DNA of 64,000 bases. Source: Lysinibacter sp. HNR. GTDB lineage: Bacteria > Actinomycetota > Actinomycetes > Actinomycetales > Microbacteriaceae. The DNA is taken from assembly GCF_029760935.1 (NCBI RefSeq), contig NZ_CP121684.1:1116001-1180000 (forward strand). Direction: 5' to 3'. This document shows positions 62,522-64,000 of this stretch, one piece after another. A model generated the notes under the pieces. The model did not search any database and had not been told where the DNA came from. It was given only the letters and a program-made list of their open reading frames with translations. The stretch's first letter is position 1, and each line of letters begins with the position of its first letter. A program made the position numbers and the translations under genes.

Positions 62522-63745
62522 ATGAACATAGTGAATGATCTGAGGCGAACGATTGAGCTTGTCCAGCGCGTGATAAAACGTCGTCGGGATCGCAGGGAGA
62601 CACTTGAGCTTTTAAGAGATCGGGGTGCGCCGCCGCCTCAGCATTTTAAGATTGTCGTCTATTTTGCTGACGATCGGGTCAACCTATATCAGATGAGGCA
62701 GTGGTATAGGCCGTTAGCTGTGCTGGCAGAGCAGTGGCCGGTGATGATTATTGCACGCAGCGCGGGTGGGGCGCGCATGATTATCGAAGAAACAAGCTTG
62801 ACCGTTGCGTTTGCGCCACAGGTGTCCGATCTTGAGCAGATTGTGAAAGACCAGGACATTCGTATCGTTCTCTACGTTAATCAAAACACCCGAAACTTCC
62901 AGATGATGCGTTACGGGCGTATGTGGCATGTTTTTATCAATCACGGTGAGAGCGATAAAATGTATATGACCACTAATCAATTTAAGGCTTATGATTACAG
63001 TCTTATAGCGGGTAGTGCTGCGCGTGCTCGGCTGGAACGCGTCCTGTGGAATTACGATTTCGATACGCGCGCAATCCCCATTGGACGCCCTCAAATAGAC
63101 CACTACGACGGCGAAGTTCCGTATCCGAGTGATGGTCGGGTGAGCGTTCTCTACGCCCCCACCTGGGAGGGGGACCGGCCAGCCGCGACATACGGATCAA
63201 TTGTGAGCCACGGAGTAGAGTTGGCTACGCAGATCCTCGAGAGCGATAGACATCGACTGATCTACCGTCCTCACCCCAGAAGCGGTGTTGTGAGTGTCGA
63301 GTATCGAGAGGCGCACGCCAAAATTGTTAGCCTCATTGAGGAGGCAAACCGGATACGGCCAGATAGCCATCATGTTTACGACCAGAGCGCACAGATCGGC
63401 TGGCAGCTTTCCCGCACCGATGTCGTTATTACTGATATTTCCGCGATGATCTATGACAGGCTTGCGGTGGGCAAACCAATTTTCGTAACCCGCCCGGTTT
63501 CTGCGGAGGCTGTGGTTGACTCTGAAGGATACCTTTCACAGTGTGAGTGGTTAGAAGCCTCGGAGGCGCCCCAGGTGATCTATCGTGTCGACAAGCTACT
63601 TAACGATCTTGACGCTCAGGAGAGGCTGCTCTGGTGGTCCGAGCGATATTTTGGCGACATTACACCTGGTGCTTCTACACGGCGTTTTCACGCGGCGATC
63701 GAAAGAATACTTGATGATTGGCAGAGCTGGAACGATCGATCCTAA
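62522..63745 (+). CDS. CDP-glycerol glycerophosphotransferase family protein (TagB-like)
   Basis: A 407-residue single-domain member of the CDP-glycerol transferase family, with HVFINHGESDKMY (the WHG-like motif altered to NHG), GRPQIDHY, VLYAPTWEGD, LIYRPHPRSG and ITDISAMIYDRLAVGKP (TDYSS altered to TDISA). Both signature changes argue for a different acceptor or donor than the two-domain enzyme at 58.4 kb. The ATG at 62522 is chosen; the frame is open to a TTG at 62480 and the ribosome site is weak for either. The stop overlaps the convergent ATPase gene by four bases. Confidence 0.82.
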   Translation: MNIVNDLRRTIELVQRVIKRRRDRRETLELLRDRGAPPPQHFKIVVYFADDRVNLYQMRQWYRPLAVLAEQWPVMIIARSAGGARMIIEETSLTVAFAPQVSDLEQIVKDQDIRIVLYVNQNTRNFQMMRYGRMWHVFINHGESDKMYMTTNQFKAYDYSLIAGSAARARLERVLWNYDFDTRAIPIGRPQIDHYDGEVPYPSDGRVSVLYAPTWEGDRPAATYGSIVSHGVELATQILESDRHRLIYRPHPRSGVVSVEYREAHAKIVSLIEEANRIRPDSHHVYDQSAQIGWQLSRTDVVITDISAMIYDRLAVGKPIFVTRPVSAEAVVDSEGYLSQCEWLEASEAPQVIYRVDKLLNDLDAQERLLWWSERYFGDITPGASTRRFHAAIERILDDWQSWNDRS

Positions 63746-64000
63746 AGCGCGTTATCTGCGTTATACAGAGCGATGATATCTGTTATTGCTCCATCCGCTA
63801 CGAGGGTGCCCTTGTCCAGGTAGAGGCCCCTTGTGCAAAATTTGGTGAGATCACGTTCATTGTGCGAGACCAGGAAGAGCGTCTTACCCTCGTCCAGCAT
63901 TTCTCGAATCCTGACCTGACACTTATCGCGAAATGCTTTGTCACCAACCGCTAGCACCTCATCAACGAGCAAGATGGGTTCATCAAGCTGCGACACAACT
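63742..64000 (-). CDS. ABC transporter ATP-binding protein, TagH-like, partial
   Basis: Only the C-terminal 85 or so residues lie inside the window; the start is beyond 64000. Visible are the Walker B end EPILLVDEVLAVGDKAFRDKC (core LLVDEVLAVGD), the H-loop LVSHNERDLTKFC, and GLYLDKGTLVADG, all diagnostic of the polysaccharide/teichoic-acid exporter ATPases (TagH, RfbE, Wzt). Next to CDP-glycerol transferases it is most likely the teichoic acid exporter ATPase. No C-terminal extension follows the nucleotide-binding domain. Confidence 0.88.
   Translation of the reverse strand, partial: VVSQLDEPILLVDEVLAVGDKAFRDKCQVRIREMLDEGKTLFLVSHNERDLTKFCTRGLYLDKGTLVADGAITDIIALYNADNAL

Overview
This 64-kb window is chromosomal DNA from a high-GC Gram-positive bacterium, most likely order Micrococcales and probably family Microbacteriaceae (genus not determined). 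GC content looks to be in the mid-50s percent by eye. The assignment rests on gene content and order: dapA-rnj, ftsK-pgsA-cinA-clgR-DUF3046-recA-recX-miaB-miaA-dapF-hflX, and lexA divergent from a LysM gene. It also rests on actinobacterial LexA boxes, many GTG starts, and LAxTG-type (class E) sortase signals. No phage, insertion sequence or CRISPR array was seen.

Layout. 0.2-8 kb: epimerase, wall-anchored alkaline phosphatase, SDR enzyme, dapA, RNase J, FemAB-like transferase. 8-16 kb: a nucleoside uptake and salvage locus on the minus strand (ribokinase, BMP lipoprotein, an unusual ABC ATPase-permease fusion, second permease, nucleoside hydrolase). It is divergent from a LacI-family regulator, and a promoter/operator pair can be read between them. 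16-34 kb: core genes for chromosome segregation, phospholipid synthesis, recombination, tRNA modification and lysine/peptidoglycan precursors, then a methionine operon (MetE-like protein, metF, metE). 34-37 kb: an SOS and DNA-repair island (lexA, LysM division-inhibitor candidate, AlkD-like glycosylase, SRAP/HMCES protein). 37-43 kb: small zinc-finger-like protein, LysR regulator, M20 peptidase with a polar amino-acid ABC importer, and an initiator tRNA. 43-52 kb: a seven-gene operon holding an Opp-type importer between two amidohydrolases, divergent from a GntR/FadR regulator. 52-58 kb: LATTG-anchored surface protein, HdeD-like membrane protein, nitrilase-family hydrolase, HtrA-like protease. 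58-64 kb: wall teichoic acid genes (two CDP-glycerol transferases, a family 2 glycosyltransferase, and the end of a TagH-like export ATPase running off the window).

How the genes work together. The nucleoside locus encodes import, cleavage to base plus ribose, and ribose phosphorylation. The three Met genes form one translationally coupled unit for methyl-folate production and homocysteine methylation. LexA boxes lie upstream of recA and on both sides of the lexA/LysM intergenic region. The 43-51 kb operon looks like an import-and-hydrolysis module for an unidentified nitrogenous compound and is the best candidate here for an undescribed pathway. Several convergent gene pairs overlap at their stop codons and many operon genes overlap by ATGA, so the genome is compact.
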